From positions 1 through 51,843 of the forward strand of contig JAABRE010000033.1 in NCBI GenBank assembly GCA_011391125.1: a stretch of DNA of 51,843 bases, given 5' to 3'. Position numbers and translations under genes: made by a program. The stretch is from Synechococcales cyanobacterium S06 (lineage in GTDB: Bacteria > Cyanobacteriota > Cyanobacteriia > Cyanobacteriales > JAABRE01). Under the pieces are notes generated by a model. It was not told where the DNA came from, did no database searches, and saw nothing but the letters and a program-made list of their open reading frames with translations. Of the stretch, positions 27,648 to 36,250 are shown one piece after another (position 1 is the first letter of the stretch; each line of letters begins with the position of its first letter).

Positions 27648-27695
27648 AAAGGCTCGTTGTTGCGCTTTAGCGCTAAAGCGCAACAACGAGCCTTT
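27648..27695. repeat. Perfect 48-bp palindrome (AAAGGCTCGTTGTTGCGC...)
   Basis: Each 24-bp arm is exactly complementary to the other, centred on TTTAGCGCTAAA. The half AGCGCTAAAGCGCAACAACGARCCT recurs near 30127-30150 and, slightly changed, inside the 128-bp MITEs. Confidence 0.88.
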
Positions 27696-27819
27696 AAAGA
27701 GGGTTTAACTGGCTTAAAAGTTAATTTACCTCTTAAAAGTCATTTTAAAAATATGCTCTCTATTGCGGTTATTTGGGGATTTTAGGGTAAATGGTATAAT
27801 TGGATACAAAAGCTATTTA

Positions 27820-28026
27820 GGGTTTGCTGAATAAATGGCTGGTGAGGGCGAGTTGATAGTTGATAGTTGATAGTTTGACCGGGTCTTTTGACGAGCAAAA
27901 ATCTTGATTAATCCCCGTAAATGTAAGGTTTTTTACTATTATTTGTTGAAATCCTTGCACTTAATTCAAGTCTAACCAACTTGAAAGTCTTGATCTACAT
28001 AGCTGTCAGCTTTTTTCCGTAAACCC
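27820..28026. mobile_element. GGGTTTGCTGAATAAA MITE, copy 1 (207 bp)
   Basis: 207-bp element with imperfect ends GGGTTTGCTGAATAAA / GGGTTTACGGAAAAAA (inverted), flanked by the direct repeat TATTTA (27814-27819 and 28027-28032). It differs from the copy at 39445-39637 mainly by two extra GTTGATA heptamers (27852-27872). No coding capacity. Confidence 0.9.
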
Positions 28027-28227
28027 TATTTAGGCGGTGCTTAAATGATTAGCGAGCATCTCACCTAAAAAAGTTGTGGCTAACCTCGGCGCTGGGAATT
28101 TTGCGCAGTTTTTTTTACCCCTGATTTTATTTAATCTAATAATAATTGTAGGGTATTTTTGGGAAGAAGTCAAGCATTTATAACAAGAAATCAGGGAAAT
28201 ATAGGAATAAGAAAGGAGGGGAAAAAT

Positions 28228-28998
28228 TTAGAAGAGGAATTGCAGGAGGAGAGAACCAACACTACCTAAAACTCTTTCTACTCCTGATTCTTTTTCGGGT
28301 TTATTCTGGATATTTTTAATCATTTCCATACCTTCAAGAAATTGTTGGGAAGTTTGAAAACCGAGGGTATTATCCTGAGATTCAAAGATTTTAGCGGCCA
28401 TTTCCGTATCTTCGACTGCTCCGTTTTCATCTCCAAGACGATAACGGGCAATTCCTCGATTTAGGAAAGCAAAGGAAAACTGGGGATTAATCGTCAAAGC
28501 TTTGTTGTAATGTTCGACAGCTCGAGTATAATTACCTTTAGTTGCTTCTATCATACCCCAGCGGACAAATTGTTCGGGAGTACCAACATAGTTAGGAATC
28601 CCCGTTGCTCCTTGTAAATAAGCAGTATCAAAACTAACACCGACGAATATAGCATTATGTAAGTAGGCACCGCGCAAATCTGAGCCATTTATTTTAGCAC
28701 CGATTAAATTAGCACCGGTGAGGTTAGCGCCATACAATGATGCTCCACTCAAGTCTGCGCCGCTTAAGTCAGCTCCACTAAGGTTAGCACGGCTTAAATT
28801 AGCTTGTGTTAAATTTGCACCACCTAATTTAGCTCCGGATAAATTAGCCATGACTAAACCACTACCACTTAAATCACAGTTGAAACATTCTTTTGTGGAA
28901 AGTAATTTTCTTAAATCTGACAAATTTTCTGCAACTACAGGGGTAGTTATCGTTGCTATTAATAAGGCTAAAAAACTGACGCTTATTTTATTTTTCAT
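28228..28998 (-). CDS. Exported pentapeptide-repeat and TPR protein
   Basis: 256 aa. Sec signal peptide ([23 protein letters not shown], cut after about residue 23), a short [18 protein letters not shown] linker with a CFNC pair common in cyanobacterial pentapeptide proteins, then about 16 A(N/D)LSG-type pentapeptides (residues 45-125) forming a right-handed beta helix. Next come two TPR-like helices pairs ([27 protein letters not shown], read in parts) and a hydrophobic C-terminus. Likely periplasmic or lumenal scaffold; no enzymatic site is seen. Confidence 0.88.
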   Translation of the reverse strand: MKNKISVSFLALLIATITTPVVAENLSDLRKLLSTKECFNCDLSGSGLVMANLSGAKLGGANLTQANLSRANLSGADLSGADLSGASLYGANLTGANLIGAKINGSDLRGAYLHNAIFVGVSFDTAYLQGATGIPNYVGTPEQFVRWGMIEATKGNYTRAVEHYNKALTINPQFSFAFLNRGIARYRLGDENGAVEDTEMAAKIFESQDNTLGFQTSQQFLEGMEMIKNIQNKPEKESGVERVLGSVGSLLLQFLF

Positions 28999-29126
28999 AG
29001 TAAGAAATAAGTTTGATTATTGATATTTAAAGTGAGCTAAAACGCTGCTAAGAAGTTATTTTGATTGTAATAAGTTGTCTCAGACTTGCGATATTTTCTA
29101 GATTTTGCAAGTCTAAGCAGTAATGT

Positions 29127-29477
29127 TTAAAAAGTGCTGCTATTCCATCCCCAGAGGTGTCTTTCGACAGGGGAAAATTCCAAATAGGTACGTTTGGCTG
29201 GTACTCCTAATTCATCTTGTATAATTTGACAAAAGTCTTGACTCATGGATTTAGTTTGACTGGGTGTAATTTGGCCGATATTTTTAATGTAAATATAACA
29301 AACTGGGTCAGTTGTACCGCCAAAAGTCATGGGAATTTCTGCTTCAAATGCTGTCATGACGTAGGATTCAGGTTTTCCTAAATGTCCGGCTAATTTAGCC
29401 GAAAGGGTTTTCAACAAGGTTTCTACTTGTTTTTTTTCGGGTGTGGGCACAGAAGTTTGTACTTTAATCAGGGGCAT
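29127..29477 (-). CDS. Phenylpyruvate tautomerase MIF-related protein
   Basis: 116 aa of the tautomerase/MIF family. Pro2 directly after the initiator Met (MPLIKVQTS) is the catalytic base. SYVMTAFEAEIPMTFGGTTDPVCYIYIKNIG matches the family core in pieces, and KRTYLEFSPVERHLWGWNSSTF the C-terminus. It catalyses keto-enol tautomerisation in vitro; the physiological role in cyanobacteria is unknown. Single gene. Confidence 0.93.
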   Translation of the reverse strand: MPLIKVQTSVPTPEKKQVETLLKTLSAKLAGHLGKPESYVMTAFEAEIPMTFGGTTDPVCYIYIKNIGQITPSQTKSMSQDFCQIIQDELGVPAKRTYLEFSPVERHLWGWNSSTF

Positions 29478-30306
29478 TTTGCTATTATTTCAAGGATTAA
29501 GGGATAATTTGAATATAATTTTCATATTAGCGTAAATTTAATGATTTCTCAATTTTTGATTAAAATAGTTTAATAATTGATGAATAAGTTTTCCCAAAAA
29601 TAAAGGGAAAAAATTTTGCTTATTTCAAGGTGTTTATATTCTTAATGTTAAACGAAGAATAGGAATGCAGTGGGAAATTGAGGATAATAATAGACGAATT
29701 GCACCAAGTCAGGTAATAGGTAATAGGTAATAGGTAATAGGTTTTTAGGTAATAGGTTTTTAGGTAATAGGTAATAGGTAATAGGTAATAGGTAATAGGT
29801 AATAGGTAATAGGTTTTTAGGTAATAGGTAATAGGTAATAGGTAATAGGTAATAGGTAATAGGTTTTTAGGTAATAGGTAATAGGTAATAGGTAATAGGT
29901 AATAGGTAATAGGTAATAGGTAAAGAAATTGACGCTTATGAGAGGAAAATTGATTTTATTCTTAGTAACGCTGCGAGGTCTAATATATTTTCCGATTAAG
30001 AGTTATCACCTGAAGGCTGTGTAGAAGTTAACGGCAGTTAAGCTTGACTGATAATTGATAACTAAAATGACTAGCTTTTTTTTAAGAAGTTTTAATTAAA
30101 AAAGTAAGTTTTCTCGAACTGGTAGCGCTAAAGCGCAACAACGAACCTTTTTTATTTTTCACAATTAATTTTGCTTAGGTATTTAATTAAAGAATTGATA
30201 ATTCCAAGGGAATTCTTGTCGATATCTTAGGGAAAAAACCAAGGGAATTTACCATAATTAGAAACCCACGCTTTTGCTAGAAAAACATGGGAATATTGGT
30301 CAGAAA
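29478..30306. other. 829-bp gap with a long heptamer array
   Basis: Dominated by the repeat element at 29691-29982. The flanks hold AT-rich sequence, a short GCGCTAAAGCGCAACAACGA repeat fragment at about 30128-30147, and a weak AAGGGAATT direct repeat (about 30207, 30240, 30251). No gene recognised. Confidence 0.7.
29691..29982. mobile_element. TAGAC...GAGGTCTA element with expanded TAATAGG array
   Basis: Same tail as the 19343 element (AAAGAAATTGACGCTT...GAGGTCTA) with a degenerate left end (TAGACGAATTGC). The core 29714-29920 is 25 TAATAGG heptamers interrupted by four TTTTTAGG octamers, 207 bp in all. Blocks of six or seven heptamers plus one octamer form a higher-order repeat of about 50 bp. 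Confidence 0.9.
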
Positions 30307-32862
30307 TTAAGGTTTGTAATCTTCGAGAGTAATTTTCACCGGTTTAGCATTCCAGATTTCTTTAACATACTCATTAATGGTACGATCGCTAGAAAACTTA
30401 CCCATTCTGGCCGCATTAATAATCGACATTCTGGTCCATTTATCCTGATCTAAATATGCTTTACTAACCTGTTTTTGACACTCAATATAAGCAGCAAAAT
30501 CAGCTAATAACATATACTCATCATGGTAAAGTAAAGAATCCACAATCGGTTTAAATAACTCCTGATTTCCAAAGGAGAAACAACCTTGAGCAATACTATC
30601 AATTACCTCCTTTAATTCAGGGTTATGATGATAGTAATCCATGGGATTGTAGCCATGATTCTTAACATCAGCAACTTCTTGAGCGGTTAAGCCAAACAAG
30701 AAGAAATTTTCAGCGCCCACTTCTTCACGAATTTCGATATTTGCGCCATCTAATGTACCAATGGTCAAAGCACCATTCATGGAGAATTTCATATTACCAG
30801 TACCGGAGGCTTCTTTTCCGGCGGTGGAAATTTGCTCTGATAAATCAGCAGCAGGGTAGATTTTTTCGCCCAAAGAGACATTAAAATTAGCTAAAAATGC
30901 CACTTTTAAACGGCCTCGAACAATGGGGTCTTTATTCACCACATCAGCCACGGAATTGACTAGCTTAATCACCAATTTAGCCATAAAATAGCCAGGTGCA
31001 GCCTTACCACCGAAGATCACGGTCCTGGGTACAATATCCACGGTGGGATTGTGTTTAATGCGATTATAGAGGGCAATCACGTGGAGAACACTTAATAATT
31101 GGCGTTTATATTCGTGAATCCGTTTTACTTGGACATCAAAAATGGAAGTAGGGTCCACCTCAATACCGTTATGAATTGCGATATATTGGGCCAGTTTCTG
31201 TTTATTTTCTAGCTTAATTTGATGCCAACGATCGCGAAAAGTTTTATCCTCAATAAATTTCTCTAACTTAGTTAATTCGTCAAGGTTTTTCACCCAATTG
31301 TCACCAATTTTTGACGTGATTAACTTAGCCAAAGGTTGATTACAGAGGTACAACCAACGACGGGGAGTCACACCATTGGTCTTGTTATAGAATTTTTCGG
31401 GCCAAAGTTGAGCAAAACCGTTTAACGTATCTTGTTTAAGCAACTGCGTATGTAAAGCAGCCACCCCATTAATTGCATGACTTCCGACACAAGCTAAATT
31501 AGCCATTCTGACGGATTTATGGGGATAATCCTCAATAATGGACAATTCGCCCATAATTTGCGGTAATCTAGGATCATTGTGATACCAAACCTTTAAATCT
31601 TCCATGAAACGGTGATTAATTTCATAGATAATCTCTAAATGTCGGGGTAAGAGAGTCTCAAATAATTCCACTGACCAACGTTCCAAAGCTTCGGGCATTA
31701 AAGTATGATTAGTGTATGCCAAGGCTTTTTGAGTGATACCCCAAGCTTTATCCCAGAACATACCATGTTCATCCACCAACAATCGCATTAATTCAGCAAC
31801 AGCGATGGTGGGGTGAGTGTCGTTTAATTGAAGAGTAAACCGATCATGGAAATTATCTAAATTTTCATGGTTTCTGAGATGTTTGCGAATCATATCCTGC
31901 AAAGATGCAGAAACAAAGAAAAATTGTTGTTCTAAACGCAGTTGACGACCTTGGGGGGTATTATCATTCGGATATAAAACCTTGGAAATCGTCTCCGAAC
32001 CCATTTGATTAGCTACTGCACCATCATAATCTCCAGCATTAAACGCTTGGAAGTCGAAGATATCATCTTCGGAGGCCACGGATTTCCATAAACGTAAAAA
32101 GTTAACCGTGTTAGTCTTATATCCTGGGACTGGTGTATCAAAGGGTAAAGCCGTTACTTTACGCGCGGGAACCCAAACAACTTTTTTGTAACCTTTATCA
32201 TCGTGATAACTTTCCGTGTGACCACCAAACATGACATCTACTGTAGCTTCTGGCCGACGGATTTCCCACGGATTACCGAAACGCAACCAATTGTCTGGTA
32301 CTTCAGCCTGCCAACCATCTTTAATAAATTGATAGAAAATACCGAACTCATATCTAATACCATAACCGATGGCCGGAATTTCTAAACTGGCTAATGAATC
32401 AAGAAAACAGGCAGCTAAACGACCTAAACCACCGTTTCCCAAACCGGGATCGTGTTCTTCCTCAATTAATTCCTCTAAATTTAAACCTAATTCCTCGACA
32501 ACATCCTTAACTAAATCATAGATACCTAAATTAATTAAATTATTAGCCAAATAACGACCCATCAAAAACTCGGCCGATAAATAGCAGACTATTTTGACTT
32601 CTTGTTCCATGTAAGTCTTAAAAGTCTTATTCCACCGTTGTAAAAGGCGATCGCGTACAGTATGAGATAAAGCCATATAGTAATCTTTTTTGGTGGCTAA
32701 AGACTCATATTTGCCACGAGTATAAAATAAATGGTCAAGGAAAGCGCGTTTTAGCGTTTCCTTGCTCATACCGGTGCGATCATCTTCTACTTTAATCTTA
32801 ATTGTTTGCGTTTCTTTATTTGTCTGTTTATTTGTCGTTTGCACTGTGTAACGTTCTCCCAA
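30307..32862 (-). CDS. glgP: Glycogen phosphorylase
   Basis: 851 aa, full length. It releases glucose 1-phosphate from the ends of glycogen using pyridoxal phosphate. Recognisable family blocks: YLSAEFLMGRYLANNLINLG near the N-terminus, EEHDPGLGNGGLGRLAACFLDS, and the PLP-lysine region EASGTGNMKFSMNGALTIGT followed by LDGANIEI. It supplies carbon in the dark in cyanobacteria. The leader is divergent from the GTPase gene at 33165. Confidence 0.98.
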   Translation of the reverse strand: MGERYTVQTTNKQTNKETQTIKIKVEDDRTGMSKETLKRAFLDHLFYTRGKYESLATKKDYYMALSHTVRDRLLQRWNKTFKTYMEQEVKIVCYLSAEFLMGRYLANNLINLGIYDLVKDVVEELGLNLEELIEEEHDPGLGNGGLGRLAACFLDSLASLEIPAIGYGIRYEFGIFYQFIKDGWQAEVPDNWLRFGNPWEIRRPEATVDVMFGGHTESYHDDKGYKKVVWVPARKVTALPFDTPVPGYKTNTVNFLRLWKSVASEDDIFDFQAFNAGDYDGAVANQMGSETISKVLYPNDNTPQGRQLRLEQQFFFVSASLQDMIRKHLRNHENLDNFHDRFTLQLNDTHPTIAVAELMRLLVDEHGMFWDKAWGITQKALAYTNHTLMPEALERWSVELFETLLPRHLEIIYEINHRFMEDLKVWYHNDPRLPQIMGELSIIEDYPHKSVRMANLACVGSHAINGVAALHTQLLKQDTLNGFAQLWPEKFYNKTNGVTPRRWLYLCNQPLAKLITSKIGDNWVKNLDELTKLEKFIEDKTFRDRWHQIKLENKQKLAQYIAIHNGIEVDPTSIFDVQVKRIHEYKRQLLSVLHVIALYNRIKHNPTVDIVPRTVIFGGKAAPGYFMAKLVIKLVNSVADVVNKDPIVRGRLKVAFLANFNVSLGEKIYPAADLSEQISTAGKEASGTGNMKFSMNGALTIGTLDGANIEIREEVGAENFFLFGLTAQEVADVKNHGYNPMDYYHHNPELKEVIDSIAQGCFSFGNQELFKPIVDSLLYHDEYMLLADFAAYIECQKQVSKAYLDQDKWTRMSIINAARMGKFSSDRTINEYVKEIWNAKPVKITLEDYKP

Positions 32863-33164
32863 TTATATAATGTTGTCCATCGGTACTTTATTTGGTTAGT
32901 TTTTTGATCCCATGAAACAACTTGCTTACAGTAAGGTTAATTTTAGCACCGATTACTTTTTCTGTCCTTAATTTTAAGGATTTTTTTATTTTAATAAATG
33001 TAACTTTTTTTTAAGATAAATTAATTTTTTGTTAAGAAACTTCACTTGGTAACTTTTGAGACAATTAATAATTGAAAATTAATAATTAACAAAAATAAGT
33101 TAAACAACTGTATCCTCACAGATGTAAGATAATAAATCATATATATATAGTTAGGTTAAGCACA
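32863..33164. promoter_or_regulatory. Divergent AT-rich leader between glgP and the GTPase gene
   Basis: 302 bp without a gene. It must hold promoters in both directions. A weak CCTTAATTTTAAGG hairpin followed by a T-run lies at about 32967-32990. No specific regulator site can be assigned by eye. Confidence 0.4.
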
Positions 33165-34547
33165 ATGGCCATTATTAAATTTCGTAAACCAATTTTAATT
33201 TTAGGAATGGGATTATCTTTAGGTCTCGGTTTCTGGGATATCCTTCAACATTCCCCTCTCGGTAACTATACCGTGTTAGGAGCGATGGCCGTTGGTAGTA
33301 TTTTCTGGTCATTGCGCCAAAATAGTCAAGCTAAATTGGTTTCACGGATGACTTCAATCATAGATCAAAAAGCCGTTATTGAGGCGATCGCCAAAACGGA
33401 AAAAACCATTAATTACGTAGAAAAAGAAGCACCCGAACAAGAAATTGGCAACTTAAAAGAAGAGATTAATATAATTAAGAAATCCTTAGAAAGGGAAAAT
33501 TTAGCCATAGCAATTATCGGGAATAAAAGAGTAGGAAAAAGCAGCTTAACGGAAATTTTAGCTAAACAAAATCAAGATAAAAACATCTCCTATTTTGACA
33601 GGCAAGAAGCCTATTCCACCGATGATTTGGTTATTTTCCTTGTTAATGGTGATTTAACAGCCTCTGAGGCGCAAATAATCGGCAAATCCAGAGACTTTCA
33701 ACAGAGGGTGGTAGTCACCTTAAATAAACAGGAGCAATATAACAGAGAAGAAAGAAGCGAAATCTTACAAAAAATTAGGACATCTTTAAAGGAAATTATC
33801 GGTCAAGAAGACATAATGTCTATTTCGGCTGCACCGAAGGCTATTAAAGTAAAAAAACATCTTCTTGATGGGACAATTGTAGAGAAAATAGAAGAGCAAA
33901 AACCCGATCTAACACAGTTAAATAATCGTTTAACTGACATTATTAAAAATGAAAAACAACAACTTATTTTAGCAACCACTTGGCGCCAAGCAAAACTATT
34001 AGAAAAACAAGCTAAAAATAGCTTAAACAAAATTAGAAATAATCGTAGTCAACCGATTATAGAACAGTATCAATGGATTGCCGCTACTGCTGCTTTTGCT
34101 AACCCAGTTTCTGCGCTAGACTTATTAGCCACAGCGGCCATAAATGGACAGATGTTAGTAGATTTAGGGGAAATATATCAGCAAAAAATGACAATGGATC
34201 AAGCACAAAATGCAGCCGTAACTATTGGTAAAGTGATGGTAAAATTGGGGCTGGTTGAAATATCTAGTCATGCTATTTCAGGTATCCTAAAAAGTAACGC
34301 TATAACATATATAGCCGGGGGAATCGTACAGGGAATAAGTGCAGCTTACTTAACCAGAATAGCGGGATTAAGTGTAATAGCATATTATGAAGAACAAGAA
34401 ATAAGTAATAACACAGGAGCAAAATTAAACCTAGACAAATTAACAGACAAAATAAAAGCCATCTTTACCGAAAATCAAAAAGCCAACTTATTACAAAACT
34501 TCGTAATTCAAACCTTAAATAACAAACAACTAAAACTAACAAATTAA
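33165..34547 (+). CDS. DUF697 (YcjF-like) membrane GTPase-related protein
   Basis: 460 aa. Two N-terminal hydrophobic segments (about 8-48), a coiled coil, a P-loop GNKRVGKSS near residue 120, a degenerate G-domain (STDDLVIFLVNGDLTASEAQII, then TLNKQEQ as an NKxD-like motif) and a C-terminal DUF697 block with long hydrophobic helices (FANPVSALDLLATAAINGQMLVDLGEIY). DxxG is not evident, so nucleotide hydrolysis is uncertain. The family is widespread in cyanobacteria, usually uncharacterised, with a presumed role at the membrane. Confidence 0.82.
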   Translation: MAIIKFRKPILILGMGLSLGLGFWDILQHSPLGNYTVLGAMAVGSIFWSLRQNSQAKLVSRMTSIIDQKAVIEAIAKTEKTINYVEKEAPEQEIGNLKEEINIIKKSLERENLAIAIIGNKRVGKSSLTEILAKQNQDKNISYFDRQEAYSTDDLVIFLVNGDLTASEAQIIGKSRDFQQRVVVTLNKQEQYNREERSEILQKIRTSLKEIIGQEDIMSISAAPKAIKVKKHLLDGTIVEKIEEQKPDLTQLNNRLTDIIKNEKQQLILATTWRQAKLLEKQAKNSLNKIRNNRSQPIIEQYQWIAATAAFANPVSALDLLATAAINGQMLVDLGEIYQQKMTMDQAQNAAVTIGKVMVKLGLVEISSHAISGILKSNAITYIAGGIVQGISAAYLTRIAGLSVIAYYEEQEISNNTGAKLNLDKLTDKIKAIFTENQKANLLQNFVIQTLNNKQLKLTN

Positions 34548-34732
34548 CCGAATTTTAAGGAGCAAAAATATATTAAATAGCTCCCAAAATGGGAAGTCGA
34601 GACGTAATATAGCAGTCTTCAATGAGTTGTGTAGAGAGCTAACATACTAGGTCTCTACAGTAAGGGTTTGGTGAAAACAATTTTTTACAACCTATTTAGG
34701 TGAGCTATAAAATAGAATAAAATTTAAAAATT

Positions 34733-35080
34733 ATGAGTTGGCAAATATTATTTCATGATGACTTTGAACCGGAATTCGATGAGTTTCCCAGAAGTGTACA
34801 AAAGCAATTAATTGCTAATATTGCACTTTTGGCACAATTCGGACCTCAACTTGGTCGTCCTTATGTTGATACCTTAAAAGGTTCTAATTATACTAATATG
34901 AAAGAACTGAGATTTAATACAGATAACGGTGTTTGGAGAGTAGCATTTGCCTTTGATCCCACAAGAAAAGCTATATTATTAGTAGGAGGAGATAAATCTG
35001 GAGTTAACCAACAAAAGTTTTATAAACAGTTAATTCAAAAAGCGGATCTTAGATATCAAGAACATTTAAACCAATTATAA
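34733..35080 (+). CDS. HigB/Gp49-like RelE-superfamily toxin
   Basis: 115 aa. The Gp49/HigB pattern is clear: VQKQLIANIALLAQFGPQLGRPYVDTLKGSNYTNMKELRF and VWRVAFAFDPTRKAILLVGGDKSG, ending in a helical YKQLIQKADLRYQEHL. Such toxins cleave mRNA on the ribosome. Toxin precedes antitoxin by 18 bp, the HigBA order. Confidence 0.9.
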   Translation: MSWQILFHDDFEPEFDEFPRSVQKQLIANIALLAQFGPQLGRPYVDTLKGSNYTNMKELRFNTDNGVWRVAFAFDPTRKAILLVGGDKSGVNQQKFYKQLIQKADLRYQEHLNQL

Positions 35081-35098
35081 AGATAAAAAGTAATCAAA

Positions 35099-35422
35099 AT
35101 GGTTAAAACATTAGCAGAAATAATGGATAAATTTTCTTTAGAAGAACAAGCAGAAATTCAAGAGAGAAGTCAACAATTAATAGCAGAAGAAATGGCGAGA
35201 AAAGAAGTAAAAAAAGCCTACGAATTAACTCAAGATAAAATCTCTCAAGAATTAGGAATAACGGCCAAAAAATTTGATAAATTAGAGGAAAAAACAGATT
35301 TATTACTGTCAATTTTGCGGCAAAATCTAGCCGAAATGGGTGGAAATCTAAAATTAGTGGTCGAATTCACTGATCATAAATCTGTGATAATTAATGATTT
35401 AAAGGAATTAAAAAATAATTAA
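35099..35422 (+). CDS. HigA-type antitoxin with XRE-like HTH
   Basis: 107 aa. The N-terminus is helical (FSLEEQAEIQERSQQLIAEE); then an HTH of the XRE type (LTQDKISQELGITAKKFDKLEE) and the C-terminal strand GGNLKLVVEF seen in HigA2-like antitoxins. It should neutralise the preceding toxin and repress the operon. Confidence 0.88.
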   Translation: MVKTLAEIMDKFSLEEQAEIQERSQQLIAEEMARKEVKKAYELTQDKISQELGITAKKFDKLEEKTDLLLSILRQNLAEMGGNLKLVVEFTDHKSVIINDLKELKNN

Positions 35423-35486
35423 ATCGGGATAATTTCCGTGAATAATTGTTAATTTTAAAGCCGTCTAACCCTTAGAAATCTCTTTC

Positions 35487-35996
35487 TTATCTCAATCTAA
35501 TTTCTGGGTTATCAAAGCCCGAGAAACCGTTCAACCTGGAACTTGCAGAAAACCCCTTTGCTTCGAGTGCGCCTTTGCGTGAGATTAAAAAGCCATTAAG
35601 CGGCGAAAAATCGTAAGGAAAAGGTTTAGGAAGGGGTTGATAATCCTTGTGATGGGGTTTACCGTGGCGCAAAACCGCATTAACCAACAAACAATCTTCA
35701 GCAAAAGGATTAATTGCTCCATGAACCACCCCAGGTGGAATCGTCACCACTTGAGGAAAATCATCACTTAAAGGAATATAGCCATACTTTTTATTCAACA
35801 AAACCACCAAAATAAAACTACCCTTAACCACGAATAATTGGTCAGTTTGAAATTTATGCACAAACAAATCATCATTAGTCCCCGCAGGAACTTTCACCAA
35901 CATGGTTTCATCACTAATTTGAGGAGTATAAAATTCCGCCATCCCACCCTGGATTGAGTCTAAAGAACGCACCGAAACTTGTTTTTTTAAAGACAT
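35487..35996 (-). CDS. Cupin, dTDP-4-dehydrorhamnose 3,5-epimerase-like protein
   Basis: 169 aa. A RmlC-like cupin core fills residues 1-135 (LFVHKFQTDQLFVVKGSFILVVL, VVTIPPGVVHGAINP). Family members epimerise nucleotide sugars, but many cyanobacterial homologues are unassigned. The last about 33 residues (SRKGALEAKGFSASSRLNG...) are read from a dispersed repeat (35519-35585) that also occurs at 36119-36186, so the natural C-terminus was replaced or extended. Stands alone. Confidence 0.8.
   Translation of the reverse strand: MSLKKQVSVRSLDSIQGGMAEFYTPQISDETMLVKVPAGTNDDLFVHKFQTDQLFVVKGSFILVVLLNKKYGYIPLSDDFPQVVTIPPGVVHGAINPFAEDCLLVNAVLRHGKPHHKDYQPLPKPFPYDFSPLNGFLISRKGALEAKGFSASSRLNGFSGFDNPEIRLR
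35519..35585. repeat. GAGAAACC...GCCTTTGCGTGAGA repeat, copy 1
   Basis: About 67 bp, shared with 36119-36186. Core features: CGAGAAACC, then CTTGCMGAAAACCCC, then GCGCCTTTGCGTGAGA. This copy is read as the C-terminal tail of the cupin gene. Confidence 0.8.
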
Positions 35997-36118
35997 ATAA
36001 AAAACTTATTTAACTACTTTGGTTCATAGTAGAAATAATTTTGGTAAAAAAATGTTAACTTTTTTACCAAAAAAGCCCCGATTATGATAGATGAGCAAAC
36101 TCTAACTTAATCTCTTGG

Positions 36119-36186
36119 CCCGAGAAACCTTAAACCAGTTACTTGCCGAAAACCCCCTTTGCGCCTTAGCGCCTTTGCGTGAGAAA
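36119..36186. repeat. GAGAAACC...GCCTTTGCGTGAGA repeat, copy 2
   Basis: About 68 bp, intergenic, ending 65 bp upstream of mnmG. Contains the GCGCCTTAGCGCCTTTGCGTGAG motif in pieces. Confidence 0.8.
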
Positions 36187-36250
36187 AACAATCCTAGAGA
36201 GGGGAAAAATTTGCTAAAATCAGAAAAAATGAGATCTTTGCGAACTAAAA

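Larger units (their letters stand above)
27124..28227. other. 1.1-kb gene-free stretch built mostly of repeats
   Basis: Holds a TATAGCATTTTC MITE (27177-27280), a G/C hairpin CCCCCCCTCGCGAGGGGGGG (about 27432-27451), a perfect 48-bp palindrome (27648-27695) and a 207-bp MITE with target duplication (27820-28026). An open 56-codon stretch at about 27482-27649 has no recognisable product. No tRNA or known sRNA seen in the last 190 bp. Confidence 0.7.

Noticed and set aside
27482-27649. 56-codon open stretch in the 1.1-kb gap ending NADIVLF
   Set aside because: No start with a ribosome site and no resemblance to a known protein; may be a decayed gene end but cannot be supported.
28033-28227. 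Possible small RNA (hairpins AGCGAGCATCTC and GCGCTGGGAATTTTGCGC)
   Set aside because: Does not match the conserved cores of Yfr RNAs, 6S RNA, tmRNA or a tRNA that I can recall; no promoter or terminator pair is clear.
29714-29920. CRISPR array
   Set aside because: Units are 7-8 bp with no spacers; this is a heptamer satellite, and no cas gene is nearby.
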